Assembly: GCA_902790635.1 (NCBI GenBank)
Contig: CADASN010000013.1
Span: 94,408 to 158,407, forward strand
Reading direction: 5' to 3'
DNA from: an uncultured Bacteroidia bacterium
Lineage (GTDB): Bacteria; Bacteroidota; Bacteroidia; Bacteroidales; UBA932
DNA: 64,000 bases
The notes under the pieces were generated by a model. That model was not told where the DNA came from, ran no database searches, and saw nothing but the letters and a program-made list of their open reading frames with translations. The position numbers and the translations under genes were made by a program. Below are positions 9,149-21,532 of this stretch, one piece after another (within the stretch, counting starts at the first letter, position 1; each line of letters begins with the position of its first letter).

Positions 9149-11254
9149 ATGAAAGATAAGAAAGTGCTCGTAGTCGGCGGCGGCGGACGCTGCCACGCCA
9201 TCGTGGATGCGCTCAGCCGCTCTCCGCAGGTTGCGAAGATCTGGTGCGCCCCCGGCAATGCCGGCATCGGCCTCCAGGCGGAGAACGTGCCCCTGAAGGA
9301 TACCGACGTGCCCGGCCTGCTCGCCTTCGCGCAGCGGGAGGGGATCGACCTGACGGTCGTGGGGCCGGAGGCGGCCCTCGCCGTCGGCATCGTGGATGCC
9401 TTCCGTGCTGCCGGCCTTCGGATTTTCGGTCACACGCAGGCTGCCACGCGCATCGAGAGCAGCAAGGAGTTCGCCAAGCAGCTCATGGAGCAATACGGCA
9501 TCCCGACGGCGGCCTACCGGAGTTTCGATGATTTCCAGGAGGCGCTGGACTACGTGAATGCCCGTCCGTTCCCGGCCGTGCTCAAGTATGACGGCCTGGC
9601 CGCCGGCAAGGGCGTGGTGATCGCCGCGGGGCCGGAGGAAGCCGAGGCCGCATTGCGCAGCATGCTGCTGGACGAGGCTTTCGGCAAGGGCCGCGTGGTG
9701 GTGGAGGATTTCCTCACTGGGCCGGAGTTCTCCTTCATGGCCTTCGTGGACGGGGAGCGGGTCTATCCGATGCCGCTGGCCCAGGACCACAAGCGGGCTT
9801 TCGACGGAGACAAGGGTCCCAATACGGGGGGTATGGGCGCCTACACGGGCCTGCCGTTCATCACGGACGAGGACCGGGAGTTCGCCTTGCACAGCATCCT
9901 GGAGGCTGCGGCCAAGGCCATGTGCGCCGAAGGCTGCCCGCTCTCCGGCGTGCTCTACGGCGGCCTGATGAAGACCCCTGCGGGGATCAAGGTGATCGAG
10001 TTCAACGCGCGCTTCGGCGACCCGGAGACCGAGGTCGTGCTGCCGCTGCTCGAGAGCGACATCTATGAGATCTTCGAGGCCGTGGCCTGCGGACGCCCTG
10101 CGGCGCAGCCCGTGTGGCGCGATGCCGTCTCGCTCGGCGTCGTGCTGGCCTCCAAGGGCTATCCGGGATCGTATCCCAAGGGCGCCGAGATCCGCGGCGT
10201 GGACCAGGTGGATGCCAAAGTGTACCACATGGGGACCCGGTGCGAAGGCGACCGCCTGCTCACGAACGGCGGCCGCGTGATGATGGTCGTGGCTGAGGGT
10301 AAGGACGTGCGGGATGCCCAGCGCAAGGTGTATGCCGAGCTCGGCAAGATCTCCTGCGACGCGCTGTTCTACCGCCGCGACATCGCCCACGTGGCCCTGG
10401 ACGGCCGCCTGCTGGATGGCAAGGCGCTCTCCGCCACCATCAAGGAGGAGCTGCGCGAACGGGTCGGCAAGCTGGAAATCAAATACGGACGCAAGCCCTC
10501 GCTCGCGGTCATCATCGTGGGCAACAATCCGGCCAGCCAGGTCTATGTGCGCAACAAGGTCAAGACCGCGATCTACGTCGGGATGAACTCCCGCCTCATC
10601 ACGATGGCCGAGGACGCCTCCGAGGAGTCCCTGCTGCAGATGATCGATACCCTCAACCGGGATCCGGAAGTGGACGGGATCCTCGTCCAGCTCCCGCTGC
10701 CGAAGCAGATCTGCGAGGAGCGCGTGATCGATGCCATCGCCAAGGAGAAGGACGTGGACGGATTCCACGTGCTCAACGTGGGCGACCTCTGGCTCGGACG
10801 TCCCTGCAGCGTGCCCTGCACGCCGAAGGGCATCCTGCGCCTGATCGACGAGAGCGGCCTCGACCTGAGCGGCAAGGTCGCCGTGGTCGTGGGCCGCAGC
10901 AACATCGTCGGCAAACCCGTGGCGAAGCTCCTGCTGGACCGCCATGCGACCGTCATCATCGCGCATTCGCGCACGAAGGACCTGAAGTCCATCACCCTGC
11001 AGGCGGACGTGCTCGTGGTGGCCGTCGGCCGGGAGAATATCGTCACGGGCGACATGGTCAAGCCCGGGGCCGTGGTAATCGACGTCGGTATGAACCGCAA
11101 CGCGGAAGGCAAGCTCTGCGGCGACGTGGACTTTGTCGCCGCCCGCCAGCGCGCTTCCTGGATCACGCCGGTGCCGGGCGGTGTGGGGCCGATGACCATC
11201 GCGATGCTGATGGAGAATACGGTCGAGTGCTTCCTCGCCCGTGTGGGGCAGTAA
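9149..11254 (+). CDS. purD-folD: PurD-FolD fusion: glycinamide ribotide synthetase joined to methylene-THF dehydrogenase/cyclohydrolase
   Basis: One 701-residue frame joins two enzymes. Residues 1 to about 415 are a full-length PurD ATP-grasp ligase (GPNTGGMGAYTG; ending FYRRDIAH, the natural PurD C-terminus). From about residue 416 the protein is a full-length FolD: the DGK start, Tyr and Lys in YVRNKVK, VQLPLPKQ, the NADP-binding VVGRSNIVGKP, and PGGVGPMTIAMLMENT. There is essentially no linker. FolD makes the 10-formyl-THF used by PurN and PurH, so the fusion couples one-carbon supply to purine synthesis. Both active sites look intact. The stop is 3 nt before the next gene. Confidence 0.95.
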   Translation: MKDKKVLVVGGGGRCHAIVDALSRSPQVAKIWCAPGNAGIGLQAENVPLKDTDVPGLLAFAQREGIDLTVVGPEAALAVGIVDAFRAAGLRIFGHTQAATRIESSKEFAKQLMEQYGIPTAAYRSFDDFQEALDYVNARPFPAVLKYDGLAAGKGVVIAAGPEEAEAALRSMLLDEAFGKGRVVVEDFLTGPEFSFMAFVDGERVYPMPLAQDHKRAFDGDKGPNTGGMGAYTGLPFITDEDREFALHSILEAAAKAMCAEGCPLSGVLYGGLMKTPAGIKVIEFNARFGDPETEVVLPLLESDIYEIFEAVACGRPAAQPVWRDAVSLGVVLASKGYPGSYPKGAEIRGVDQVDAKVYHMGTRCEGDRLLTNGGRVMMVVAEGKDVRDAQRKVYAELGKISCDALFYRRDIAHVALDGRLLDGKALSATIKEELRERVGKLEIKYGRKPSLAVIIVGNNPASQVYVRNKVKTAIYVGMNSRLITMAEDASEESLLQMIDTLNRDPEVDGILVQLPLPKQICEERVIDAIAKEKDVDGFHVLNVGDLWLGRPCSVPCTPKGILRLIDESGLDLSGKVAVVVGRSNIVGKPVAKLLLDRHATVIIAHSRTKDLKSITLQADVLVVAVGRENIVTGDMVKPGAVVIDVGMNRNAEGKLCGDVDFVAARQRASWITPVPGGVGPMTIAMLMENTVECFLARVGQ

Positions 11255-11257
11255 GCC

Positions 11258-12235
11258 ATGGGGGAGTATCGCTACACATTCTGGAAATTCCTGAAAGATT
11301 GGGCGCTCATCATCGGCATGATCGTGGGCGCCTCCCTTTATCTGGTCTATCATGCCATTCCGGCCCTGCATCCCGCCGGGCCGGTGCTGGAGCGCATCGT
11401 GAAGCATGTGCAGCCGGTCCTGCTGTTCGCGATGCTGTTCCTGAGTTTCAACAAGATTGCGCCCAGCCAGATGCGGCCGCACCGGTGGATGATCTGGCTG
11501 CTGCTCTTTCAGTGCGGACTTTTCGTGGGGCTGGCCCTGCTGCTCATTTTCTTCCCGCACATCCCGCTGCGTTACGGGATCGAGTCGGCGATGCTCTGCA
11601 TCATCTGCCCCACGGCCACGGCCTGTGCCGTCGTGACGGGCAAGCTGGGGGGCAACATGGCGGGCGTGGTGACCTACACCGTGCTGATCAACCTGGCCGT
11701 GGCAGTGCTGGTGCCGCTGATCGTGCCGCTCATCCACCCGATGGCGGGGCTGAGCTTCTCGGAGGCCTTCGTCAAGATCCTGGCCAAGGTGTTCCCGCTG
11801 TTGATCATGCCTTGCCTGTCGGCCTGGCTGGTGCGTTACCTGCTGCCGAAGTTCCATGCCTGGCTGCTGCAGTACACCAATCTGTCATTTTATATCTGGG
11901 CTGTCTCGCTGACGCTGGCCATCCTGATGAGCACCCGGGCCATCGTACAGAACGATTCCGGCGCCAGCATCCTCTGGGAGATCGGCATCTCCTCGCTGCT
12001 GGCCTGCGCCCTGCAGTTCTGGGTCGGTCGCAGCATCGGCAGGCGCTATCGCAGCCCCATCTCCGCGGGGCAGGCCCTCGGCCAGAAGAACACCGTGTTC
12101 GGCATCTGGATGGGGTACACCTTCATGACCCCTGTCATCTCCGTTGCCGGAGGCTTTTACTCCATCTGGCATAACTGCTATAATACCTGGCAGATGTACC
12201 GCAAGCGCAAGCGGGACGAAGCCAAGCAGCAGTAG
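11258..12235 (+). CDS. BASS-family (bile acid:sodium symporter-like) membrane transporter
   Basis: This 325-residue inner-membrane protein has about nine or ten hydrophobic segments and a basic C-terminal tail (YRKRKRDEAK). The block ALGQKNTVFGIWMGYTFMTP and the CPTATACAVVTGKLGGN segment are typical of bile acid:Na+ symporter-like proteins. The substrate is unknown. It starts 3 nt after purD-folD and is the last gene before the guaB promoter, so it is probably co-transcribed with purine genes. Whether it carries a purine- or folate-related anion cannot be told from sequence. Confidence 0.8.
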   Translation: MGEYRYTFWKFLKDWALIIGMIVGASLYLVYHAIPALHPAGPVLERIVKHVQPVLLFAMLFLSFNKIAPSQMRPHRWMIWLLLFQCGLFVGLALLLIFFPHIPLRYGIESAMLCIICPTATACAVVTGKLGGNMAGVVTYTVLINLAVAVLVPLIVPLIHPMAGLSFSEAFVKILAKVFPLLIMPCLSAWLVRYLLPKFHAWLLQYTNLSFYIWAVSLTLAILMSTRAIVQNDSGASILWEIGISSLLACALQFWVGRSIGRRYRSPISAGQALGQKNTVFGIWMGYTFMTPVISVAGGFYSIWHNCYNTWQMYRKRKRDEAKQQ

Positions 12236-12285
12236 TGCCAGGCCCGCGCACGGCTATCGCACTGCCCGCCGCGAGGGGTTGTTGC

Positions 12286-12337
12286 AATAATTGTTGAAAA
12301 CTTTTTTTGTAGCGGAGGGCATTTTTATTTATCTTTG
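12286..12337 (+). promoter_or_regulatory. Promoter and candidate operator upstream of guaB
   Basis: A textbook Bacteroidota promoter: TTTG (12306-12309), 20 nt, TATCTTTG (12330-12337), ending 26 nt before the guaB ATG. AATAATTGT (12286-12294) ends 13 nt before the TTG, exactly as upstream of purE, suggesting a shared regulator of the two purine transcripts. The rest of the 128-nt gap (12236-12285) holds nothing recognisable. Confidence 0.75.
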
Positions 12338-12363
12338 TCAGTCAAATAAAAGTCCCCTCCGCT

Positions 12364-15371
<3,008 letters not shown>

Positions 15372-15405
15372 GAATTTGATCATTAACGTATTATATAGAT
15401 AGATC

Positions 15406-16389
15406 ATGACTACAGGCAATGTCCGTCCGGCCGACATGGAGCGCATCACCACTCCTGCCCTGGCCCAGAAATTCATTGATGAGCAGATCCGGGAACTCCG
15501 TGCTCAGATTGGTGACAAGAAGGTCCTGCTGGCCCTGTCCGGCGGGGTCGATTCCTCGGTTGTAGCCGCCCTGCTGATCAAGGCCGTGGGCCAGCAGCTG
15601 GTCTCGGTCCACGTCAACCACGGGCTGCTCCGCAAGGGTGAGCCCGAGCAGGTGGTGAAGGTCTTCCGCGACGAACTTCACGCCAATCTGGTCTATGTCG
15701 ATGCCACGGACCGCTTCCTGGACAAGCTGGCCGGCGTGGCGGATCCCGAGCAGAAGCGCAAGATCATCGGCGCCGAGTTCATCCGCGTGTTCGAAGAGGA
15801 AGCCCGCAAGCTGGAGGGCATCAGTTTCCTGGCCCAGGGCACCATCTATCCCGATATCGTCGAATCCGGTCCCGTCAAGTCCCACCACAACGTGGGCGGT
15901 CTTCCCGAGGATCTGAAGTTCGAGCTCGTGGAGCCCATCAAGCTGCTCTTCAAGGATGAGGTCCGCGTGGTCGGCAAGGAACTCGGACTGCCTGACAACA
16001 TGGTCTACCGCCAGCCGTTCCCCGGCCCCGGCCTGGGTGTCCGCTGCACCGGCGCCATCACCCGCGACCGGCTGGAAGCCCTGCGTGAGAGTGATGCCAT
16101 CCTGCGCGAGGAATTTGCCAAGAACGGCCTGGAAGGCAAAGTGTGGCAGTACTTTACCGTCGTCCCCGACTACAAGTCCACCGGCGTGAAAGACAACAAG
16201 CGCAGCTGGGACTGGCCGGTCATCATCCGTGCCGTGAACACCCGCGACGCCATGACCGCCACCATCGAGGAGATCCCTTACAAACTGCTGCACCACATCA
16301 CGCAGCGCATCGTGACGGAAGTCCCGGGCGTGAACCGCGTCCTGTATGACCTCACCCCGAAGCCGACGGGAACGATCGAGTGGGAATAA
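15406..16389 (+). CDS. guaAB-like: Second GMP synthase, ATP-pyrophosphatase subunit without a glutaminase domain
   Basis: This 327-residue protein aligns with the synthetase half of GuaA: P-loop [37 protein letters not shown] and the C-terminal TIEWE. It has no glutaminase domain, so it resembles the archaeal-type GuaAb subunit, which works with a separate glutaminase or with ammonia. No separate glutaminase gene is in the window. It lies 34 nt after the full-length guaA. It could be an ammonia-dependent isozyme or a paralogue with another nucleotide substrate. Confidence 0.9.
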   Translation: MTTGNVRPADMERITTPALAQKFIDEQIRELRAQIGDKKVLLALSGGVDSSVVAALLIKAVGQQLVSVHVNHGLLRKGEPEQVVKVFRDELHANLVYVDATDRFLDKLAGVADPEQKRKIIGAEFIRVFEEEARKLEGISFLAQGTIYPDIVESGPVKSHHNVGGLPEDLKFELVEPIKLLFKDEVRVVGKELGLPDNMVYRQPFPGPGLGVRCTGAITRDRLEALRESDAILREEFAKNGLEGKVWQYFTVVPDYKSTGVKDNKRSWDWPVIIRAVNTRDAMTATIEEIPYKLLHHITQRIVTEVPGVNRVLYDLTPKPTGTIEWE

Positions 16390-16407
16390 ACCAAATCTGA
16401 TATACAA

Positions 16408-17763
16408 ATGGCTGACGTACAAAAGGCAATTTATGATGCCCGGCCGCTCGGTGCGGGCAAGATGACCGTCCTCGGCCTCCAGCATCTCTTCGCGATGTTC
16501 GGGGCCACGATTCTCGTCCCGGTGATCACCGGGCTCTCCGTGTCCGCGACACTGCTGTTCGCGGGTCTGGGTACGCTCCTCTTCCACTTGCTGACCAAGC
16601 TGAAGGTCCCCGCCTTCCTCGGATCGTCGTTCGCTTTCCTGGGCGGCTACGCCGCTGTGACGCAGATCGGTGCCGAACGGGGGCTGGACCTCGTCCACTC
16701 GCTGCCGTATGCCTGCATCGGCGTGTTCTGCGCCGGCTTGATGTATTTCGTGCTGGCAGGCCTGTTCGCGGCCTTCGGTCCCAAGCGGGTGATGCGTTTC
16801 TTCCCGCCCATCGTGACCGGCCCGATCATCATCGCCATCGGCCTCACCCTGTCCGGCTCCGCGATCCAGAACTGCAGCCAGAACTGGTGGCTGGCCATCG
16901 TGGCCGTGCTCGTCATCCTCCTGTGCAACATTTTCGGCAAGGGAATGATCAAGATCGTCCCCATCCTGCTGGGCGTGCTCGTCTCCTACCTTGTTGCTGC
17001 CTGCTTCGGCCAGGTGGACTTCACGCAGGTGAAGGAAGCGGCCTGGATCGGCCTGCCGTTCCGCTGGGAGAATACGGCTTTCGCCGTGTTCCAGAATCCT
17101 GACTGGGGCTTGATTGTCGCCGCCATCATCGCCATCCTGCCGATCTCGCTGGCCACGATGGTGGAGCATATCGGTGACATGTGCGCCATCTCTTCCACGA
17201 CGGATGTCAACTACCTGGAGGATCCGGGCCTGCACCGCACCCTGATGGGTGACGGACTCGCCACCGCGGTCGCCTCCCTGTTCGGCGCTCCGGCCAACAC
17301 GACTTACGGCGAGAACACGGGTGTGCTCAACATCACGAAGGTCTTCGATCCGCGCGTGATCCGGATCGCCGCCTGCTTCGCCATCCTCCTGTCATTCTGC
17401 CCGAAGTTCTCCGCGCTCATCGGTGCGATGCCCGCGGCGACCATCGGCGGCGTGTCGCTGGTACTCTACGGTATGATCTCCGCCGTCGGCGTGCGCAACA
17501 TCGTCGAGAACCAGGTGGACTTCACGCATTCGCGCAACCTGTTCATCGCTGCGCTCATCCTGGTACTCGCCATCGGCATCAAGTACGGCGCGAACGATGC
17601 CATCAGCATCGGTTTCACCTCGCTGAGCGGCCTGGCCGTCGCAGCCATCGTGGGCATCCTGCTCAACGCCATTTTACCGGGAAACGACTATGAGTTCAAC
17701 CAGTCCAGCAGAGGAGCCTCGGCCGTGAATTTCGGGCCGCGGCGGACTGGTGAGAACAAATAA
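16408..17763 (+). CDS. uraA: Uracil/xanthine permease of the NCS2 (UraA-like) family
   Basis: This 451-residue inner-membrane protein has many hydrophobic segments and the NCS2 signatures GLQHLFAMFGATILVPVITG at the N-terminus and TTYGENTGVLNITKVFDPRV in the nucleobase-binding region, where TYGEN is typical of uracil carriers. It should import a nucleobase by proton symport. It is the last gene of the purine block and is followed by a strong hairpin. The UraA-type sequence favours uracil, while the neighbourhood favours a purine base; the specificity is unresolved. Confidence 0.88.
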   Translation: MADVQKAIYDARPLGAGKMTVLGLQHLFAMFGATILVPVITGLSVSATLLFAGLGTLLFHLLTKLKVPAFLGSSFAFLGGYAAVTQIGAERGLDLVHSLPYACIGVFCAGLMYFVLAGLFAAFGPKRVMRFFPPIVTGPIIIAIGLTLSGSAIQNCSQNWWLAIVAVLVILLCNIFGKGMIKIVPILLGVLVSYLVAACFGQVDFTQVKEAAWIGLPFRWENTAFAVFQNPDWGLIVAAIIAILPISLATMVEHIGDMCAISSTTDVNYLEDPGLHRTLMGDGLATAVASLFGAPANTTYGENTGVLNITKVFDPRVIRIAACFAILLSFCPKFSALIGAMPAATIGGVSLVLYGMISAVGVRNIVENQVDFTHSRNLFIAALILVLAIGIKYGANDAISIGFTSLSGLAVAAIVGILLNAILPGNDYEFNQSSRGASAVNFGPRRTGENK

Positions 17764-17793
17764 AAAAGCGAGCTAACCCTTTGCAAATCCTAT

Positions 17794-17845
17794 AAAGATT
17801 CTGTCGTCAATGCCCCCAAAACTGGGCATTGACGACAGAATCTTT
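17794..17845. terminator. Perfect 22-bp hairpin between convergent uraA and htpG
   Basis: The arms 17794-17815 and 17824-17845 are exact inverse complements with an 8-nt loop. The stem ends in AAAGA/TCTTT, so it works as a terminator for both converging genes. It is longer and less GC-biased than most intrinsic terminators. Confidence 0.85.
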
Positions 17846-17866
17846 TGTGCTGGGGGCGCGGCTGGA

Positions 17867-19762
17867 TTACTGCAGCAGCTTCTCGCTGCGGGCGATGAAG
17901 TCCGCGAGGGCCTTGCCCTTGAGCATGCCGTTGCCGAGCAGGGCGAGGTCGACGACCTGGTGCAGGAGCTCATTGTCCCTGGCGAAGTCGGCGGCAGCGG
18001 TGTCGGCTGCGTCCTTCTTGCCGCCCCAGATCTTGGCGATCAGGGGGTTCTCCATGTTGACGATGATGTTGTAGGCCTCCGGCATGGAGCCGTAGTAATT
18101 CATCCCGCCGCCGAGGGCGCTCATCTCGCGGTATCGGCGCATGAACTCGTTCTGGGTGATGAGCACCGGAGCGGCGCCTTCGCCGAGGTTCTGCGCATCG
18201 ACCAGGTAGTCGTTGCCTTCGGGCAGGACGGCCTTGAAGAGCTCGTCCAGGACCTTTTTGTCGTCCTCGCTCATCTCCGGCTTGACCTTTTCCTCCTTGG
18301 GGATGAGGTTGCCCACGGAGTCGCTGTCCACGCGGGCGAAGCGGGTGTGCTCGATCTTGGTCTCCAGCAGGCCGACGAAGTGGCTATCGATCTCGCAGTC
18401 CATGAGCAGGACGTCGTAGCCCTGGTTCTTGGCCGCCTCGATCCAGCTGTACTGCTCGGCAGGCTTGGTGGCGTAGAGGTAGACCACGGTCTGGTCCTTG
18501 TCGGTCTGGGCCGGCTCGATGGCGGTGCGGTAGTCTTCGAGGCTAAAGTACTTGCCGTCCGTGTTCTTGAGCAGGGCGAACTTGAGGGCGCGCTCGCAGA
18601 ATTTCTCGTCAGAGAGCATGCCGTATTCGATGAAGAGCTTGATGTTGTCCCATTTCTGCTCGAACTGCTCGCGCTGCTCCTTGAAGATCTCCTCCAGCCG
18701 GTCGGCGACCTTCTTGGTGATGTAGGTGCTGATCTTCTTGACATTGCTGTCGCTCTGCAGATAGCTGCGGCTGACATTGAGCGGGATGTCCGGAGAGTCG
18801 ATCACGCCGTGCAGCAGGGTCAGGAAGTCGGGGACGATGTTGTCCACGTGGTCCGTGACGAACATCTGGTTGCAGTAGAGCTGGATCTTGTTCTTGTCGA
18901 TGGCCATGCGCTCCTTGATCTTGGGGAAGTAGAGCACGCCGGTGAGGGTGAAGGGGTAATCGACGTTGAGGTGGATCCAGAACATCGGCTCCTCCTCCAT
19001 CGGGTAGAGCTCCCGGTAGAACTTGAGGTAATCCTCGTCCTTCAGCTCGGACGGGGCCTTGGTCCAGATGGGTTCGAGGTGGTTGATGACGTTGTCCTCG
19101 TCGGTCTCGACGCTCTTGCCGTCCTTCCACTCGGTCTTCTTGCCGAAGACCACGGGAACGGGCATGAATTTGCAGTACTTGCCGAGCAGCTGGCTGATGC
19201 GGCCCTTGGCGGCGAACTCTTCGGAGTCGTCGTCGAGGTAGAGGGTGATCTCGGTACCGCGCTCGGTGCGCTTGCCTTCGCCCATCGTGTATTCCGGGGA
19301 GCCGTCGCAGGACCAGGTGACCGGCTTGGCGCCTTCCTGCCAGCTGAGCGTGTCGATGGTGACCTTCTTGGAGACCATGAAGGCGGAGTAGAAGCCGAGC
19401 CCGAAGTGGCCGATGATGGAACTGAGCTGGTCTTTGTATTTCTCGAGGAACTCTCCTGCAGAAGAGAAGGCGATCTGGTTGATGTAGCGGTCTACCTCGT
19501 CTTCGGTCATGCCGATGCCGGAGTCGATGACCTTCAGGATCTTTTTCTTCTCATCCAGTTCGATGCGGACTTTGAGCTCGCCGAGCTCGCCCTTGAAATC
19601 GCCGCTGGAGGCGAGTGCCTTGAGTTTCTGCGTGGCGTCCACCGCATTGGCGACGAGTTCGCGCAGGAAGATTTCGTGGTCGGAATAGAGGAATTGCTTG
19701 ATCACCGGGAAGATGTTCTCGGTGGTCACGCCGATTTTGCCTTTGAGTTTCTGGGTTGCCAT
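17867..19762 (-). CDS. htpG: Molecular chaperone HtpG (Hsp90 family)
   Basis: This 631-residue cytoplasmic ATP-dependent chaperone shows the Hsp90 N-terminal GHKL motifs: FLRELVANAVDAT (Asn/Asp ATP contacts), DSGIGMTEDE and GHFGLGFYSAFMV. The middle and C-terminal domains follow. I chose the ATG at 19762 (MATQKLKGKIGVTTENIF); an in-frame ATG at 19798 would add 12 residues encoded by the neighbouring hairpin and is less likely. Confidence 0.96.
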   Translation of the reverse strand: MATQKLKGKIGVTTENIFPVIKQFLYSDHEIFLRELVANAVDATQKLKALASSGDFKGELGELKVRIELDEKKKILKVIDSGIGMTEDEVDRYINQIAFSSAGEFLEKYKDQLSSIIGHFGLGFYSAFMVSKKVTIDTLSWQEGAKPVTWSCDGSPEYTMGEGKRTERGTEITLYLDDDSEEFAAKGRISQLLGKYCKFMPVPVVFGKKTEWKDGKSVETDEDNVINHLEPIWTKAPSELKDEDYLKFYRELYPMEEEPMFWIHLNVDYPFTLTGVLYFPKIKERMAIDKNKIQLYCNQMFVTDHVDNIVPDFLTLLHGVIDSPDIPLNVSRSYLQSDSNVKKISTYITKKVADRLEEIFKEQREQFEQKWDNIKLFIEYGMLSDEKFCERALKFALLKNTDGKYFSLEDYRTAIEPAQTDKDQTVVYLYATKPAEQYSWIEAAKNQGYDVLLMDCEIDSHFVGLLETKIEHTRFARVDSDSVGNLIPKEEKVKPEMSEDDKKVLDELFKAVLPEGNDYLVDAQNLGEGAAPVLITQNEFMRRYREMSALGGGMNYYGSMPEAYNIIVNMENPLIAKIWGGKKDAADTAAADFARDNELLHQVVDLALLGNGMLKGKALADFIARSEKLLQ

Positions 19763-19780
19763 ATTGTATGCGTTTTGATA

Positions 19781-19816
19781 ATCAACAGGGTCGGCCAAGC
19801 GGCCGACCCTGTTGAT
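19781..19816. terminator. Hairpin between the acyl-CoA synthetase stop and htpG
   Basis: Exact 16-bp arms 19781-19796 and 19801-19816 with a 4-nt loop. It lies downstream of the minus-strand acyl-CoA synthetase and so probably ends its transcript. No long T run follows on the minus strand, so it may also act as a processing site. Confidence 0.65.
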
Positions 19817-19850
19817 TCAAATGCTGTTCCAGTGACAAAATGTCACCCTT

Positions 19851-21497
19851 TTATTTATAAAGGAAGCGCTTGATGCTCATCTTCGGGGTTTTCTCGAAGG
19901 GCACGAGCACGGGCTCGACCTTGGCGATCTGGCTGTAGTTCGGCAGATGGCGGTTGGCACCGGTGCGGATGCGCTCGGGCAGGTCGGCCACGGTCTCGTC
20001 GTCGAGCTTGGCATTCTTGATGGCATCCTTGTCGAGATAGACCAGTGCGACGATCTTGCCGGCACGGTCCACGACCACGGATTCGCTGACGTAGGGCTGG
20101 TTGTTGACCAGGGCCTCCAGCTCTTCCGGATAGACATTCTGTCCGTTGGCGGTGAGGATCATGCTCTTGGAGCGGCCCTTGATGAAGATGTTGCCGTCCT
20201 TGTCCATGATGCCGAGGTCGCCGGTACGCAGGAATCCGTCGGCGGTGAAGGCATTGGCGGAAGCCTCCGGATTCTTGAAGTAGCCGATGGTGATGTTCTC
20301 GCCCTTGGCCTGGATCTCGCCGGCGATGTGCTGGGGATCTTCGGAGTCGATGCGGACGGTGGCGCAGTCCACCGGCTTGCCGCAGGAGCCCGGGACGTAC
20401 TTGGTCCAGTGCTCATAGGCCAGCAGCGGGCAGGCCTCGGTCATGCCGTAGCCCACGAGGTAGGGGAACTTGATCTTCTTGAAGATCTTCTCGACCTCCG
20501 GGTTGAGGGCGGCGCCGCCCATGATGAACTCCTGCACGTTGCCGCCGAAAGCCTGGACGAGACCGTCCTTGACCTTCTTGTAGATGATCTGGTTGACGCC
20601 GGGCACCTTGAGGAGGAACTTGACGGCAGGCTTGTCCAGGGTGGGTTTGATCTTGGATTTGTAGATTTTCTCCATCACGAGCGGGACGGTGATCAGCAGG
20701 TACGGCTTGACTTCGGCGAAAGCCTTCAGAAGCGTGGCCGGGGTCGGGGCCTTGGCGAGCCAGTAGATCGCGGTGCCGTTGCAGAGCGGATAGATGAACT
20801 CGATCACCAGGCCGTACATGTGGGCCATCGGAAGCATCGACACCATCTTGTCGCCTGCCGGTACATGGCGCTGGCTGTAGTCCACGATGGAGCTGAAGTT
20901 GCGGTAGGTGAGCATAACGCCCTTCGGGTCACCGGTGGAGCCGGAGGTGTAGTTGATGGTCGAGAGATTGTCCCAGTTGTCCGTCGGGAAGACCACGTCT
21001 TCCGGGCCGAAGCCGTTCTTCCACTTGGTGGCGAAGAGTTCGTCCATCTGTGCATAGACGGCGGAAATCTCGTCCGTCGCAGCGTAAAGCAGGTTCCAGG
21101 TATCCACGTCGACGGCGAACCGCAGGTCCGGCATCTTGGCGAGATCCATCTGCTTGAATTTGTCTTCGTTGGTGAAGAGACCGATGCTCTCGGAGTGGTT
21201 CACCAGGAAGGAGGCGTTCTCCGGGGTGAAGTCGGCGAGCAGCGGCACGATCACGGTCTCGTAGGTGTTGACCGCCAGGTAAGCCATGCCCCAGCAGGCA
21301 CCGTTGCGGGCGTACAGGGCGATCTTCTCGCCTTTCTTGATCCCCATCTTGTCGAAGATGAGGTGAAATTTCTCAATCTGAGTTGCCATCTGGCCATAGG
21401 TGTAGGACACGCCGCCGAGCGTATTGAGGGCGGCTTTGTCCCAGAATTTCCGGGTGGCGTTCTGCAAACGTTCCAGATAATGCGGGTATTTTTCCAT
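19851..21497 (-). CDS. Long-chain acyl-CoA synthetase (AMP-forming)
   Basis: This 548-residue member of the ANL superfamily should activate fatty acids through an acyl-AMP. It has the P-loop YTSGSTGDPKGV, the adenylate-binding GYGMTEACPL, RTGDLG, and the C-terminal Lys region KTPKMSIKRF. It is monocistronic, between two hairpins and its own promoter. A related enzyme of nearly the same length lies at 48407-50059, within an operon of fatty-acid elongation genes. The acceptor here (CoA or ACP) cannot be told from sequence. Confidence 0.9.
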   Translation of the reverse strand: MEKYPHYLERLQNATRKFWDKAALNTLGGVSYTYGQMATQIEKFHLIFDKMGIKKGEKIALYARNGACWGMAYLAVNTYETVIVPLLADFTPENASFLVNHSESIGLFTNEDKFKQMDLAKMPDLRFAVDVDTWNLLYAATDEISAVYAQMDELFATKWKNGFGPEDVVFPTDNWDNLSTINYTSGSTGDPKGVMLTYRNFSSIVDYSQRHVPAGDKMVSMLPMAHMYGLVIEFIYPLCNGTAIYWLAKAPTPATLLKAFAEVKPYLLITVPLVMEKIYKSKIKPTLDKPAVKFLLKVPGVNQIIYKKVKDGLVQAFGGNVQEFIMGGAALNPEVEKIFKKIKFPYLVGYGMTEACPLLAYEHWTKYVPGSCGKPVDCATVRIDSEDPQHIAGEIQAKGENITIGYFKNPEASANAFTADGFLRTGDLGIMDKDGNIFIKGRSKSMILTANGQNVYPEELEALVNNQPYVSESVVVDRAGKIVALVYLDKDAIKNAKLDDETVADLPERIRTGANRHLPNYSQIAKVEPVLVPFEKTPKMSIKRFLYK

Positions 21498-21532
21498 AGA
21501 TGAAGGATGAAATGGTTTTCAGTTTACGATGC

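Noticed and set aside
9140..11857. 905-residue antisense frame over purD-folD and the transporter
   Set aside because: Shadow frame with no recognisable domain across two well-supported genes.
19763..19798. 12-residue N-terminal extension of HtpG
   Set aside because: It is encoded by the terminator hairpin, and the family normally begins near the ATG at 19762.
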